This document shows positions 8,069 to 18,131 of a DNA stretch of 36,079 nt, piece by piece. Position 1 is the stretch's first letter. The number at the start of each line of letters is the position of its first letter. Both the position numbers and the translations under genes were made by a program. The stretch is from an uncultured Bacilli bacterium (lineage in GTDB: Bacteria > Bacillota_I > Bacilli_A > RF39 > UBA660), in assembly GCA_947629475.1 (NCBI GenBank), contig CANRDV010000009.1, forward strand, positions 1 to 36,079, read 5' to 3'. The notes beneath the pieces were generated by a model. That model worked only from the letters and a program-made list of their open reading frames with translations, did no database searches and was not told where the DNA came from.

Positions 8069-9866
8069 TGATTTCCTCATTAGATAAAACAGTTAAGAAA
8101 GCTTCTTGAGGTATTTCAACATTACCTATTTTTTTCATTCGTTTTTTACCTTCTTTTTGTTTTTCTAGTAATTTTTTCTTTCTGGATACATCTCCTCCAT
8201 AGCATTTAGCAAGAACGTCTTTTCGCATCGCTTTAATATCTGCTCTGGCAATTATCTTAGAACCAATTGCCGCTTGAATTGGAACCACGAACATTTGTCT
8301 TGGAATAATCGATTTTAAATTATTAACTACAACTTTTCCTCGATTATAAGCAAAGTCTTTATGAACAATGGTTGATAAGGCATCAACTAAATTGCCATTG
8401 ACTAAAATATCCATTTTAACTAAATTACTAGGTTTATAACCAATTAATTCATAGTCAAATGAAGCATATCCCTTACTAATACTTTTTAATTTATCAAAGA
8501 AATCATAGACAATTTCTGATAAAGGAAGTTCATAATGTAAGATAGCCCGTTCTGGAGTTAGATACTCTAAGGATTTATAAATACCTCTTTTGTTTTGACA
8601 TAATTCCATTAGTGGCCCTATATATTCACTTGGAGTAAAGACATTTGTTAGAATATAAGGTTCACTTATAGTTTTAATTTTCGTTATATCTGGTAACTTT
8701 TGAGGAGAATCGATTTTTAAAATTTCTCCGTCGGTTTTTAAAACTTCATAGATAACGGAAGGACTAGTTGCAATTAGATTTAAATTGAATTCTCTTTCTA
8801 ATCTTTCTTCAACAACATCCATGTGTAAAAGTCCAAGGAACCCACAACGAAATCCAAAGCCCAAAGCTTCACTGGTTTCCGGTTCAAAAGTTAGACTAGC
8901 ATCATTTAGTTTTAATTTTTCTAAAGCTTCTCTTAAATCATTGTATTTATTAGTTTCCGTTGGATAAAGTCCTGTAAATACTACTTGTTGCATAGGTTTA
9001 TAACCAGGAAGGGCTTCTTTACAAGGATTTTTTGCTAACGTAATTGTATCACCTACCCGAACGTCACTTAAGGTTTTAATCGCAGCAACCACATACCCTA
9101 CTTCCCCACTTGAGAGACTTTCTACTTTTAAGAAGTTAGGGTTATAAACAAATAATTCGGTTACTTCATATTCTGAACCTGTTTGCATGAACTCTATCTT
9201 ATCCCCTACTTTAAGGGTACCATCAAAAATTCGGGCTAATACTAAAACTCCGCGATAAGAATCATATAAACTATCAAATATCAATGCTTTTAATGGTTCT
9301 TCTTTTTCTCCCTTTGGAGAAGGAATTTTTTCAATTAAAGCTTCAACTAATTCTTTTATCCCTTCCCCTGTTTTCGCACTTGTTAAAATTATCTCAGAAT
9401 CATCAAACCCAAATGTATCAATTAATTCTTGTTTTGTCTTTTTAATATCTGCACTTGGAAGGTCTATTTTATTAATAACCGGAATAATCGTTAAATTATT
9501 GTCTAGGGCTAAATACATATTAGCAATTGTTTGAGCTTCTACTCCTTGGGTTGCATCTACAACTAAAATGGCTCCATCAGAAGCTGCTAAACTACGACTA
9601 ACTTCATAAGAAAAATCAACATGTCCTGGAGTATCTATTAAGTTTAACGTATAGTCTTCTCCCTTATAATTGTAATTAAGTCTAACTGTATTTAATTTAA
9701 TTGTTATTCCTCTTTCTCTTTCAATATCCATATTATCAAGCATTTGTTCTTTAGCTTCTCTTTTAGAAACTGCGTTAGTAATTTCTAAGATTCTATCTGC
9801 TAAAGTTGATTTACCATGATCAATATGGGCAATTATTGAAAAGTTTCTAATATTTTCCTGTTTCAT
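8061..9866 (-). CDS. lepA: Elongation factor 4 (LepA), ribosomal back-translocase GTPase
   Basis: A translational GTPase that binds the ribosome and helps ribosome assembly or rescue of stalled translation. The sequence from [10 protein letters not shown] is canonical: G1 AHIDHGKST (residues 13-21), G3 DTPGH, G4 NKID, then the EF-G-like domains and the LepA-specific C-terminal domain with basic end '[20 protein letters not shown]'. From the ATG at 9866 the protein is 601 aa, the family norm. The frame stays open 16 codons further up to a TTG, but those codons overlap the -35/-10 elements at 9886-9914 and are not conserved in the family. The leader would then be only a few nucleotides and no Shine-Dalgarno is visible. 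Confidence 0.95.
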   Translation of the reverse strand: MKQENIRNFSIIAHIDHGKSTLADRILEITNAVSKREAKEQMLDNMDIERERGITIKLNTVRLNYNYKGEDYTLNLIDTPGHVDFSYEVSRSLAASDGAILVVDATQGVEAQTIANMYLALDNNLTIIPVINKIDLPSADIKKTKQELIDTFGFDDSEIILTSAKTGEGIKELVEALIEKIPSPKGEKEEPLKALIFDSLYDSYRGVLVLARIFDGTLKVGDKIEFMQTGSEYEVTELFVYNPNFLKVESLSSGEVGYVVAAIKTLSDVRVGDTITLAKNPCKEALPGYKPMQQVVFTGLYPTETNKYNDLREALEKLKLNDASLTFEPETSEALGFGFRCGFLGLLHMDVVEERLEREFNLNLIATSPSVIYEVLKTDGEILKIDSPQKLPDITKIKTISEPYILTNVFTPSEYIGPLMELCQNKRGIYKSLEYLTPERAILHYELPLSEIVYDFFDKLKSISKGYASFDYELIGYKPSNLVKMDILVNGNLVDALSTIVHKDFAYNRGKVVVNNLKSIIPRQMFVVPIQAAIGSKIIARADIKAMRKDVLAKCYGGDVSRKKKLLEKQKEGKKRMKKIGNVEIPQEAFLTVLSNEEIND

Positions 9867-9885
9867 ATATAACATCACGTATTTT

Positions 9886-9914
9886 ATTTTATCAAATTTA
9901 TCTTCCTGATACAA
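9886..9914 (-). promoter_or_regulatory. Promoter of the lepA operon
   Basis: On the minus strand, TTGTAT (9909-9914), a 17-nt spacer, then TAAAAT (9886-9891). The expected start is about 12-15 nt before the lepA ATG at 9866, giving a very short leader. Confidence 0.5.
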
Positions 9915-9985
9915 TCATTTTTTAATATTTATCTAAATTTTTAAACTATTATTTCAAAAAAATAAATCTAAATAAGCAAAACTAC

Positions 9986-10014
9986 TTGCATTAACAAGAA
10001 AAATATGATATTAT
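9986..10014 (+). promoter_or_regulatory. Promoter of the left-copy antitoxin-like RNA
   Basis: TTGCAT (9986-9991), a 17-nt spacer, then TATTAT (10009-10014). It is identical in layout to the promoter at 10340-10368. Confidence 0.6.
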
Positions 10015-10020
10015 GTATAC

Positions 10021-10250
10021 AGATGAAGGAAACTTCATATATTAAAAAAGGATATACCTAATTTTCGCTGGTTAGGTACTAATCCGAATGTCGGCATAGC
10101 ACATTAATGCATAGACAAAACGTTTGTGTAGTCTTGTTTTAGACAACTAATGTTGCAATTGCCATGATGAGGATTATCACAAGTTGTAGGATTAAAACTA
10201 GTTGCCAAAAAAATTCTTAACTAAAGATGATTAGCCTCATCTTTTTCTTT
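10021..10250 (+). ncRNA. Antitoxin-like RNA of the decayed copy
   Basis: Begins with ATGAAG-GAAA-CTTCAT, followed by GGATAT-ACCTAA ... TTAGGT-ACTA-ATCC. The third hairpin, which is perfect in the right copy, is broken here by several mismatches (AGCACATTAATG against CGTTTGTGTAGT). The transcript may therefore run on to the terminator AAAGATGA-TTAGCC-TCATCTTT (10223-10244) plus T-tract. If made, it would carry complementarity to the intact toxin mRNA as well. Confidence 0.45.
10139..10216 (-). pseudogene. Start-less remnant of the small hydrophobic toxin
   Basis: Twenty-five codons align without gaps to residues 5-29 of the intact toxin at 10493-10582 (EFFWQ-VLILQLVIILIMAIA shared; C-terminal residues differ). 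Directly upstream in frame is TAA (10217-10219). The ATG and ribosome binding site have been replaced by the hairpin at 10223-10244. It cannot be made as the full peptide. Confidence 0.65.
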
Positions 10251-10261
10251 TTATATAAAAC

Positions 10262-10295
10262 TTTTGAAAAAACTTTACCATTTCTGATAAAGTTT
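10262..10295 (-). terminator. Terminator of the toxin mRNA
   Basis: On the minus strand, AAACTTTA (10288-10295) pairs with TAAAGTTT (10270-10277), followed by T6. A near-identical element terminates ligA at 10984-11015. It would give the toxin mRNA a 3' tail of about 220 nt that is fully antisense to the antitoxin RNA. Confidence 0.65.
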
Positions 10296-10339
10296 AAATA
10301 ATTATTTCAAAAAAAATAAATCTAAATAAGCAAAACTAC

Positions 10340-10368
10340 TTGCATTAACAATAAAAATATGATATTAT
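10340..10368 (+). promoter_or_regulatory. Promoter of the antitoxin RNA
   Basis: TTGCAT (10340-10345), a 17-nt spacer, then TATTAT (10363-10368). Confidence 0.65.
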
Positions 10369-10374
10369 GTATAC

Positions 10375-10495
10375 AGATGAAGGAAACTTCATATAATTAA
10401 TAAAGGATATACCTAATTTCCGTTGGTTAGGTACTAATCCAGGTTGTGGTTAGCACACTAACGCATAGACGTATCGTTAGTGTGCTCTTGTTTTA
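10375..10495 (+). ncRNA. Antisense antitoxin RNA of a type I TA system, about 120 nt
   Basis: The RNA starts ~7 nt after a good promoter and holds three hairpins: ATGAAG-GAAA-CTTCAT; GGAT-AT-ACCTAA ... TTAGGT-ACTA-ATCC (10405-10440); and a perfect 12-bp stem AGCACACTAACG (10452-10463) / CGTTAGTGTGCT (10475-10486) followed by CTTGTTTT. It converges on the toxin gene, ending at its stop codon (10493-10495), so it is complementary to the whole 3' tail of the toxin mRNA. Its GGATAT-ACCTAA arm is also complementary to the toxin leader through the direct repeat at 10650-10668. There is no ORF with a ribosome binding site. Strong by layout; not tested. Confidence 0.65.
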
Positions 10496-10668
10496 ACCAC
10501 CCAATGATGCAATTGCCATGATGAGAATTATCACAAGTTGTAAGATTAAAACTATTTGCCAAAAAAATTCTTTTTTTAGCATAGTTATCTACCTCCTTTA
10601 TTTCAGATTTTTAAACTGCGAATAAACAACATGATTAATAAAATCGTCTATAAAGGATTAGCACCTAA
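10400..10668. repeat. Direct repeats shared by antitoxin RNA and toxin leader
   Basis: Plus strand ATAAAGGATATACCTAA (10400-10416) and ATAAAGGATTAGCACCTAA (10650-10668). The first is transcribed rightward into the antitoxin RNA and the second leftward into the toxin mRNA leader. The two RNAs are therefore complementary at these sites (ACCUAA:UUAGGU and GGAU:AUCC). This is the same logic as DRa/DRb of the pAD1 par locus. Confidence 0.6.
10493..10582 (-). CDS. Small hydrophobic type I toxin peptide, 29 aa
   Basis: A 29-codon ORF (starts MLKKEFFWQIVLIL, ends AIASLGG) forming a single membrane-spanning stretch at residues ~6-26 after a short basic start. AAAGGAGGT lies 8-9 nt before the ATG, and a near-consensus promoter (TTGACT-17-TATAAT, 10693-10721) lies ~105 bp upstream. 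The opposite strand encodes a convergent structured RNA. These are the hallmarks of Fst/TxpA/BsrG-type membrane toxins of Firmicutes, though I see no clear sequence match to any of them. The decayed second copy at 10139-10216 keeps the hydrophobic core, showing the peptide is a real conserved unit. Expected action is membrane damage or depolarisation when the antisense RNA is lost (inference). Confidence 0.75.
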   Translation of the reverse strand: MLKKEFFWQIVLILQLVIILIMAIASLGG

Positions 10669-10686
10669 CGAATTAAGCATATCCAT
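10648..10686 (-). CDS. Possible leaderless 12-codon upstream ORF in the toxin leader
   Basis: ATG at 10684-10686 coincides with the predicted transcription start (7 nt after TATAAT). It encodes MDMLNSLGANPL then TAG. It covers the direct repeat that pairs with the antitoxin RNA, so its translation, if any, could expose or hide that site. No ribosome binding site is possible here, so the call is speculative. Confidence 0.25.
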   Translation of the reverse strand: MDMLNSLGANPL

Positions 10687-10692
10687 GATTTA

Positions 10693-10721
10693 ATTATATC
10701 CTAATAAGATAGGAAAGTCAA
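10693..10721 (-). promoter_or_regulatory. Strong promoter of the toxin mRNA
   Basis: On the minus strand, TTGACT (10716-10721), a 17-nt spacer, then TATAAT (10693-10698). It is among the best promoters in the window. Confidence 0.75.
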
Positions 10722-10802
10722 TTAAAATATTAAAAAATGTTTAAAAAAAGAAATTGAAATGTAACTGTGATACAAGAAATAGTTGTATTTAAATTATAAA
10801 AG

Positions 10803-10832
10803 ATTAAGAAAGACTAAACTCACTTTCTTAAT
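10803..10832. terminator. Inverted repeat with T-rich flanks (possible bidirectional terminator)
   Basis: ATTAAGAAAG (10803-10812) pairs with CTTTCTTAAT (10823-10832) across a 10-nt loop. It is followed on the plus strand by TTTTATTATTT and on the minus strand by CTTTTATAATTT. A smaller hairpin ATACAA/TTGTAT (about 10771-10789) lies to its left. No promoter or gene that it would terminate is obvious. Confidence 0.45.
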
Positions 10833-10864
10833 TTTATTATTTATATATTTTGTGCAAAATATGA

Positions 10865-10893
10865 TTGACAAATAGTATCTAATATGATATTAT
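10865..10893 (+). promoter_or_regulatory. Promoter of a third plus-strand small RNA
   Basis: TTGACA (10865-10870), a 17-nt spacer, then TATTAT (10888-10893). The stretch ATATGATATTAT is shared with the two antitoxin RNA promoters. Confidence 0.7.
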
Positions 10894-10899
10894 TTAATT

Positions 10900-10968
10900 A
10901 TTGAAACGGAAGGTTTCGGGGTTCGTAGTATTACGGACGGCTAAGGATGATTAACTTCATCCTTTTTC
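10900..10968 (+). ncRNA. Orphan small RNA, about 70 nt
   Basis: Hairpin GAAAC-CGGAAG-GTTTC, then GGG, hairpin GUUCGUA-GUAU-UACGGAC (one G-U pair), then terminator AAGGATGA-TTAACT-TCATCCTT (10943-10964) and T-tract. Promoter and terminator are related to those of the neighbouring antitoxin RNAs. However, no hydrophobic peptide with a ribosome binding site is found on the opposite strand here. It resembles the RNA at 6314 in length and order of elements. Confidence 0.55.
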
Positions 10969-10983
10969 ATTTTATATAAACTT

Positions 10984-11015
10984 ATTAAAAAACTTTACCA
11001 TTTCTGATAAAGTTT
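10984..11015 (-). terminator. Terminator downstream of ligA
   Basis: On the minus strand, AAACTTTA (11008-11015) pairs with TAAAGTTT (10990-10997), followed by T6. It is nearly identical to the toxin mRNA terminator at 10262-10295, so the two ends derive from one duplicated segment. Confidence 0.6.
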
Positions 11016-11034
11016 TATATCTCAAATAATATTG

Positions 11035-11134
11035 TATTACTCGCATCACCCGTAAGCGAGAATAATCAAAATTTGGGATAATTTATTACTCGCATCACCC
11101 AAAAGCGAGTAACATAACCAAACGGGATAACTTT
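11035..11134. repeat. Two tandem 49-50 bp repeats with palindromic core
   Basis: Copies at 11035-11083 and 11084-11134 both begin TATTACTCGCATCACCC, continue with AAGCGAG and end in GGGATAA. Each can form an ACTCGC/GCGAG hairpin; in the right copy the stem is a perfect TTACTCGC/GCGAGTAA. They lie in the ligA 3' region before its terminator. The GGGATAA word links them to the repeats at 49-107. Confidence 0.7.
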
Positions 11135-11223
11135 AATATTAATTGAGTGTGAATTAAAGAAATATTTTTTAACTCTGTAATAAATATATCATAATAGAGA
11201 TTACCTGTCAAGACTTTTTGACT

Positions 11224-13571
<2,348 letters not shown>

Positions 13572-13588
<17 letters not shown>

Positions 13589-14480
13589 TTTGGTACTCTC
13601 CTTTCTCAATTAACTTCTTTATTTCTTCTACTACATGTTCTTTATCTTCTCTGTATGTTACTCCTAACCATTTATCAGTTGATTCTAAAATGCGAACTTT
13701 CTTACCATTATTTTTGATTTCCTCAAATACAACATCAGGTATTAAATACTCACATTTTGTTAAATCATCTTTATTATCATCAAAGAATTTTACTATTCCA
13801 GACTTTAAAGCATCAAACATTTTTTCAGTAAATCCAAAGAAATTCATAGAAACTAAAGAGTTTGGAGCAACTTCAAAAGCATCTCTTCCATCAAGAGGAG
13901 TTGCAATTATCTTATCATCGACTTTTTCAATTGAAGATTCAATTATATTAGTAAGATATCCATCCTGACTTTCACAGACACCTCTTTTAACACTTCCATT
14001 TTCAGTCATAGTATTAGCAACTCTAAAAGCAACCATTGAATAACAATCTGGGTCAGTCGAATTATCAAAGAACTCTTTAATCTTCTTATAAGCATCTCTT
14101 CCATAGAAATCATCAGAATTAATCATAACAAAGTTTTCATGAACAGCATTTCTAGCTGCTAAAACGGCATGCCCAGTTCCCCAAGGTTTCTCCCGGTCAC
14201 AATTTAAATTAACAGTATCCGGAATATCATTAATATCTTGAAAAGCATAAACAACTGGAATTTTTCCTTCAATTCTTTCTCCAACTGTTTTTCTGAATAA
14301 TTCGTAGTTTTCTTCCTTGATTATAAATACAACCTTGGTAAAACCAGCTTCAATTGCATCATAAATTGAATAATCAAGTAAAAATTCACCATTCGGACCA
14401 ATTGGTTCTACTTGTTTTAAACCTCCAAATCTTGAGCCCATTCCGGCTGCTAATATTACTAAAGTTAATTCGTCTTTCAT
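13572..14480 (-). CDS. Sugar-phosphate nucleotidyltransferase family protein
   Basis: A 302-aa cytoplasmic NTP transferase of the GalU/RmlA-like fold. The nucleotide-binding signature LAAGMGSRFGGLKQ is at residues 10-23, followed by 'PIGPNGEFLLDYSIYDAIEAGF', and the metal/substrate motif 'NSDDFYG' is in the middle. It would join an NTP and a sugar phosphate, or similar, to give an NDP-sugar; which sugar is not evident, so I give no symbol. AAAGGTG precedes the start. It follows pcrA after 7 bp and overlaps the lipoprotein's start by 17 bp, inside an operon otherwise devoted to DNA replication and repair. Confidence 0.8.
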
Positions 14481-14487
14481 AAATTCA

Positions 14488-16632
14488 TCACACCTTTCTT
14501 AAACTTTTATGACTATAAATTAACGTCTTTATACCATATGGTAATTTAAATGCTATCTTAATTAAACTTTTTTTCTTATCTTTTGTATTTGGTATTATTT
14601 CAATTACTTTCCCTGCTCCAAAGGTTTCATGATATACAAAATCTCCAACCTTATAATCCATATCTTTTTCTTCATAAACATCTTGTTTTTTAAATGTTTT
14701 TTCTAAAATACTATGAGTAATTTTCTTTTCTTTCTCATCTATTAAAGAAATACCAACATCATCTAATAAATCATCATCGATTTCTCTTATAAATCTACTT
14801 GCAGGATTTACTTGGTCTTGTCCATATAAAACTCTGGTTCTGGCATTAGTTATATAAAGTTTCTTTTTACATCTAGTAATTGCAACATAGCAAAGTCTTC
14901 TTTCTTCTTCAATTTCATCGGGCGAAAACATGGAATTTTGATGTGGGAATAAATTCTCTTCCATCCCAACTAAGAACACATATTCAAATTCTAAACCTTT
15001 AACAGCATGAATTGTCATTAAACTAACCGCATCACTAACTTCTTTAACTTCGGTATTGTCTGTGATTAAACTAACATTAAGTAAGAAATCTTCTAAGGAA
15101 ATAACCCCATTTTCTTCTTCAAAAGCCTTGGCAACGGATTTAAATTCTTCAAGGTTTTCAAGTCTAACCTCAGCATCTAAAGATTTTTCATCTTGATAAC
15201 TTTTCTTTAATCCAGTCTTATCTAAAACTAAATCAATAAATTCAATCAAAGACATTTTATCTTGCATTTTTCTTAAGTCTTCAATCATACTTTTAAAAAG
15301 TAATTCTTTTCCTGATGTAATTGCCTCATACATTGAAGTTTTCTCATTAGTTGCTTTAATTAATAAATTACTAACAGTTTTGTCCCCTATTCCTCGTCTT
15401 GGAACATTGATAATCCTTTCTAGACTAACATCATCACTTGGATTATGAATAAGTCTTAAGTATGCAAGTAAGTTTTTAATTTCAGCACGATTATAGAAGT
15501 TTACGCCTCCAACTATTTTATAAGGAATATTCGCTTCCACTAAAGCATCTTCAAAGGTTCTTGACTGAGCATTAGTTCGATATAAAATGACGATATCACT
15601 TAAATTCTTTTTTTCATCTCTTAATTCTTTAATCTTACTAACAACAAATTTAACTTCATCAAGTCCGGATTTAGCTCGATAATAACTAATCTTATCTCCA
15701 ACTTCTAAATTTGAAAATAAATTTTTCTCTTTTCGATTTACATTATGTTTTATAACACTATTAGCAGCTTTTAATATAGTCTTTGTACTTCGATAGTTTT
15801 CTTCAAGATTAATAATTGTTGCATTTTTATAGTCTTTCTCAAAATTTAAGATATTTCGGTAGTTTGCTCCTCTAAATCCATAAATTGCTTGGTCAGCATC
15901 TCCAACACAACAAATATTCTTGTATTTACTTGCAAGAAGTTTGGTTAATTTATACTGAGCCTCATTCGTATCCTGATACTCATCTATTAAAATATATTTA
16001 AATTGTTCTTGATATTTGTCTAATATATCTTTTTTTTGATTAAATAATTTAATTGGTAAAATAAGTAAATCATCAAAATCTAAAGAATTATTTTTTAAAA
16101 GCGCATCTTCATAACTTTTATATACTTCTAAAACTAATGTTTCAAAAGGATTACCCAAAACAGGTTTAAAATCTTTAGGTTCTATTAATTCATTTTTAAG
16201 ACTACTAATTTTATTTCTAATTGCTCTTGGATTAAACTTCGTAGGGTCAATATTCCTATCTTTTAAAATTTTCTTTACTATTGTTAAGGAATCATCACTA
16301 TCAAAGATAACAAAGTTTTTATCATATCCTAAATATTCATAGTTTTCTTTAATTATTCGAAGTCCAAAGGAATGAAATGTTGATATCTGCATCCATCTTG
16401 CACAATTTCCAACTAATCTAGTAATTCTATCTCGCATTTCTCCAGCTGCTTTATTTGTAAATGTTATTGCTAAGATATTCTCTGGGTCTATTCCTTTTCT
16501 TATTAAGTAAGCAATTCTAGTTGTTAAAACTTTAGTCTTTCCACTTCCAGCTCCGGCTAGTACTAATAAGGGACCATTAATACACTTAACTGCTTCTTGT
16601 TGTTTATCATTTAAATTTTCTAAAATGTCCAT
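14488..16632 (-). CDS. pcrA: ATP-dependent DNA helicase PcrA (UvrD/Rep family)
   Basis: A 3'-5' SF1A helicase for repair, plasmid rolling-circle replication and removal of RecA or RNA polymerase obstacles. 714 aa from ATG 16632 (GAGG 8 nt upstream). Motifs: Q motif NDKQQEAV, Walker A AGAGSGKT (26-33), Walker B DEYQDTN, QAIYGFRGA, 'EENYRST' and 'TIHAVKGLEFEYVFL'. The C-terminal ~50 residues include 'YKVGDFVYHETFGAGKVIEI', the PcrA-type Tudor-like RNA polymerase-binding domain. The frame extends 17 codons further up to a TTG, but that part overlaps the promoter at 16651-16679. The stop codon is TGA. First gene of the operon pcrA - nucleotidyltransferase - lipoprotein - ligA. Confidence 0.97.
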   Translation of the reverse strand: MDILENLNDKQQEAVKCINGPLLVLAGAGSGKTKVLTTRIAYLIRKGIDPENILAITFTNKAAGEMRDRITRLVGNCARWMQISTFHSFGLRIIKENYEYLGYDKNFVIFDSDDSLTIVKKILKDRNIDPTKFNPRAIRNKISSLKNELIEPKDFKPVLGNPFETLVLEVYKSYEDALLKNNSLDFDDLLILPIKLFNQKKDILDKYQEQFKYILIDEYQDTNEAQYKLTKLLASKYKNICCVGDADQAIYGFRGANYRNILNFEKDYKNATIINLEENYRSTKTILKAANSVIKHNVNRKEKNLFSNLEVGDKISYYRAKSGLDEVKFVVSKIKELRDEKKNLSDIVILYRTNAQSRTFEDALVEANIPYKIVGGVNFYNRAEIKNLLAYLRLIHNPSDDVSLERIINVPRRGIGDKTVSNLLIKATNEKTSMYEAITSGKELLFKSMIEDLRKMQDKMSLIEFIDLVLDKTGLKKSYQDEKSLDAEVRLENLEEFKSVAKAFEEENGVISLEDFLLNVSLITDNTEVKEVSDAVSLMTIHAVKGLEFEYVFLVGMEENLFPHQNSMFSPDEIEEERRLCYVAITRCKKKLYITNARTRVLYGQDQVNPASRFIREIDDDLLDDVGISLIDEKEKKITHSILEKTFKKQDVYEEKDMDYKVGDFVYHETFGAGKVIEIIPNTKDKKKSLIKIAFKLPYGIKTLIYSHKSLRKV

Positions 16633-16650
16633 ATTTATTACCTCTATATA

Positions 16651-16679
16651 ATTGTACCAAATTCCTAAAATAAAGTCTA
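16651..16679 (-). promoter_or_regulatory. Promoter of the pcrA-ligA operon
   Basis: On the minus strand, TAGACT (16674-16679), a 17-nt spacer, then TACAAT (16651-16656), just upstream of the pcrA ribosome binding site. Confidence 0.5.
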
Positions 16680-16701
16680 TCAATTATTTAAAATTTTACA
16701 G

Positions 16702-16736
16702 ATTATTTTAAAAAGTTAGAGTTGAATCTAACTTTT
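16702..16736 (-). terminator. Terminator after the 431-aa effector-like gene
   Basis: On the minus strand, AAAAGTTAGA, loop TTCAAC, TCTAACTTTTT. The stem arms lie at 16711-16720 and 16727-16736. It separates the effector-like gene from the pcrA operon. Confidence 0.75.
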
Positions 16737-16754
16737 AAACAACATTTAAATATT

Positions 16755-18050
16755 TTAAGTGTTTTGGACAGTTGTTCCATTAAAGATTGCGTAATTGCCC
16801 AAAGTAGCACCGGGTTCTATCCATGGCAGAAATTCAGGACCAAAATATCCATATAAAGATGGAGCTAATGGAGCTGAAGAAGAATCTGAATTAGCAAGTA
16901 GTTTATTTAATTCTTCTTCTGGGGATTCATCCCGAGGAGTAGCAACTGCAATTGGTTGTTCACCTGTATCAGTTGTTGTTTGCTGATTGATAGCAGGAAC
17001 TCCATTGGTACCTGGTTTTGATTTTTCATATAAATCAATACCATTACCACAAATTTTTGAACCATCGCTTAAATAAACTGAAGCTTGATAAGGATAACCA
17101 TTTCCAACTTTCATATAAGGATTATGATAAGGATTTTCGCCAGCTGTAGCAAAATTAGAATGACAATCATCAATTTGTTCTCCTGAACCTTGATAATCTT
17201 TATACTCTTTATAATTTGATATTTGGTAACTACTTGGAGTACTTCCACTATATGAACATACCCAATATCCCTGAGTTCCACTATCTTGTTTTGCATCACT
17301 ATTATCATATAATAAATTTCTTTCTATAAGATTATACTCACTCCAACTTGAACCTAATTGTTTTATTTCGCCTGCAGCAGGGTCTAAATATAAAATATCT
17401 CTTTTACCTTCTTCATTTACTTCTTCACTTAGTGCAAATGCCATTGCATAATGCTTTCCATGATTCTTTTTATCACTACCAACATTATCAACTTCGATAA
17501 TTACGGGATAACCAGAATCTATTTCATTTCTTACATAATCAAGTGCATCATCTTCACTTTGAAAACTGAAACCTTTACCTTCAGAATAACTAGAATCGCC
17601 AAATTTATCTCTACAAATTAATTGGCAATAAATTCTTGCAGTTGCCAAACAGAAATCTTTTCCTTGAGCACTACCAGCAGCAATTGGAGCAACTGCATTA
17701 TACATTTTAGCTTCTCCTCCCCATAGATACTGTTTGGATACATTACCTGATGGATTAGTTCCGGTTGTATATGCTATTGGTTGAATTTGAGCATCATCAA
17801 AGCCAGGAGTTCCTCTCATAACTCCTAAAGTATTACCCATATTAGCAAATAATTCCATAAGTTTTTTCATAGTATTAGGTAAATCTCTAGTCACATTCCC
17901 AACTAAATCTTTACCATCATAATTTTCAGCAATACTATTTGCTGAGTCAATATCCGAAGACTTGGCTAATAACCCACTAATTGCTCCCTGTAAAACATCT
18001 TTAGCATTTGAAAACATATCTGGGTCAAATTTTATTGGTTGTTCATCCAT
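16755..18050 (-). CDS. Effector-like protein: YDG/WXG100-like N-terminus plus C39/papain-like cysteine protease fold
   Basis: A 431-aa protein without a signal peptide. Residues 1-80 look like two helices around a central ENYDGKDLV turn (YDG at 44-46), the arrangement of WXG100/LXG proteins with Tyr in place of Trp. The same module starts the 398-aa protein and, partly seen, the giant protein at the right edge. Residues ~125-240 show a cysteine-protease-like triad: C134 (GKDFCLATARIYCQL), H200 (NHGKHYAMAF) and D223 (LYLDPAAGEI), as in C39-type peptidases. The C-terminal 170 residues are Ser/Pro/Gly/Asn-rich and probably flexible. It has its own strong promoter (18077-18105) and terminator. 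Unlike the other two effector-like genes, no small partner gene follows it. Confidence 0.65.
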   Translation of the reverse strand: MDEQPIKFDPDMFSNAKDVLQGAISGLLAKSSDIDSANSIAENYDGKDLVGNVTRDLPNTMKKLMELFANMGNTLGVMRGTPGFDDAQIQPIAYTTGTNPSGNVSKQYLWGGEAKMYNAVAPIAAGSAQGKDFCLATARIYCQLICRDKFGDSSYSEGKGFSFQSEDDALDYVRNEIDSGYPVIIEVDNVGSDKKNHGKHYAMAFALSEEVNEEGKRDILYLDPAAGEIKQLGSSWSEYNLIERNLLYDNSDAKQDSGTQGYWVCSYSGSTPSSYQISNYKEYKDYQGSGEQIDDCHSNFATAGENPYHNPYMKVGNGYPYQASVYLSDGSKICGNGIDLYEKSKPGTNGVPAINQQTTTDTGEQPIAVATPRDESPEEELNKLLANSDSSSAPLAPSLYGYFGPEFLPWIEPGATLGNYAIFNGTTVQNT

Positions 18051-18076
18051 TATATCACTTCCTTTGTTATAATATC

Positions 18077-18105
18077 ATTTTATCAAACTCTTAATTTAAT
18101 GTCAA
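18077..18105 (-). promoter_or_regulatory. Strong promoter of the 431-aa effector-like gene
   Basis: On the minus strand, TTGACA (18100-18105), a 17-nt spacer, then TAAAAT (18077-18082), 27 bp before the ATG. The ribosome binding site is AAAGGAAGTG. Confidence 0.7.
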
Positions 18106-18131
18106 TTAATTAGAAACTATTTTACACATTT

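Larger units (their letters stand above)
9945..10300. repeat. Decayed tandem copy of the type I toxin-antitoxin unit
   Basis: The block starting TATTTCAAAAAAATAAATC repeats at about 10303, after roughly 355 bp. Both copies contain the same TTGCAT-17-TATTAT plus-strand promoter, 5' hairpin ATGAAGGAAACTTCAT, ACCTAA/TTAGGT hairpin and toxin 3' coding end. This left copy has lost the toxin start and has a degraded internal terminator hairpin. The right copy (10300-10721) is intact. Confidence 0.75.

Noticed and set aside
9867..9914. N-terminal extension of LepA from a TTG
   Set aside because: The extra 16 codons overlap promoter elements and are not part of the conserved family start [10 protein letters not shown].
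11035..11134. Possible CRISPR array
   Set aside because: Only two contiguous units without regular unique spacers; no cas genes in the window.
9915..11223. Insertion sequence or transposase remnant in the gene-poor region
   Set aside because: No transposase-like frame and no terminal inverted repeats with target duplication. The repetition is explained by tandem duplication of the TA unit.
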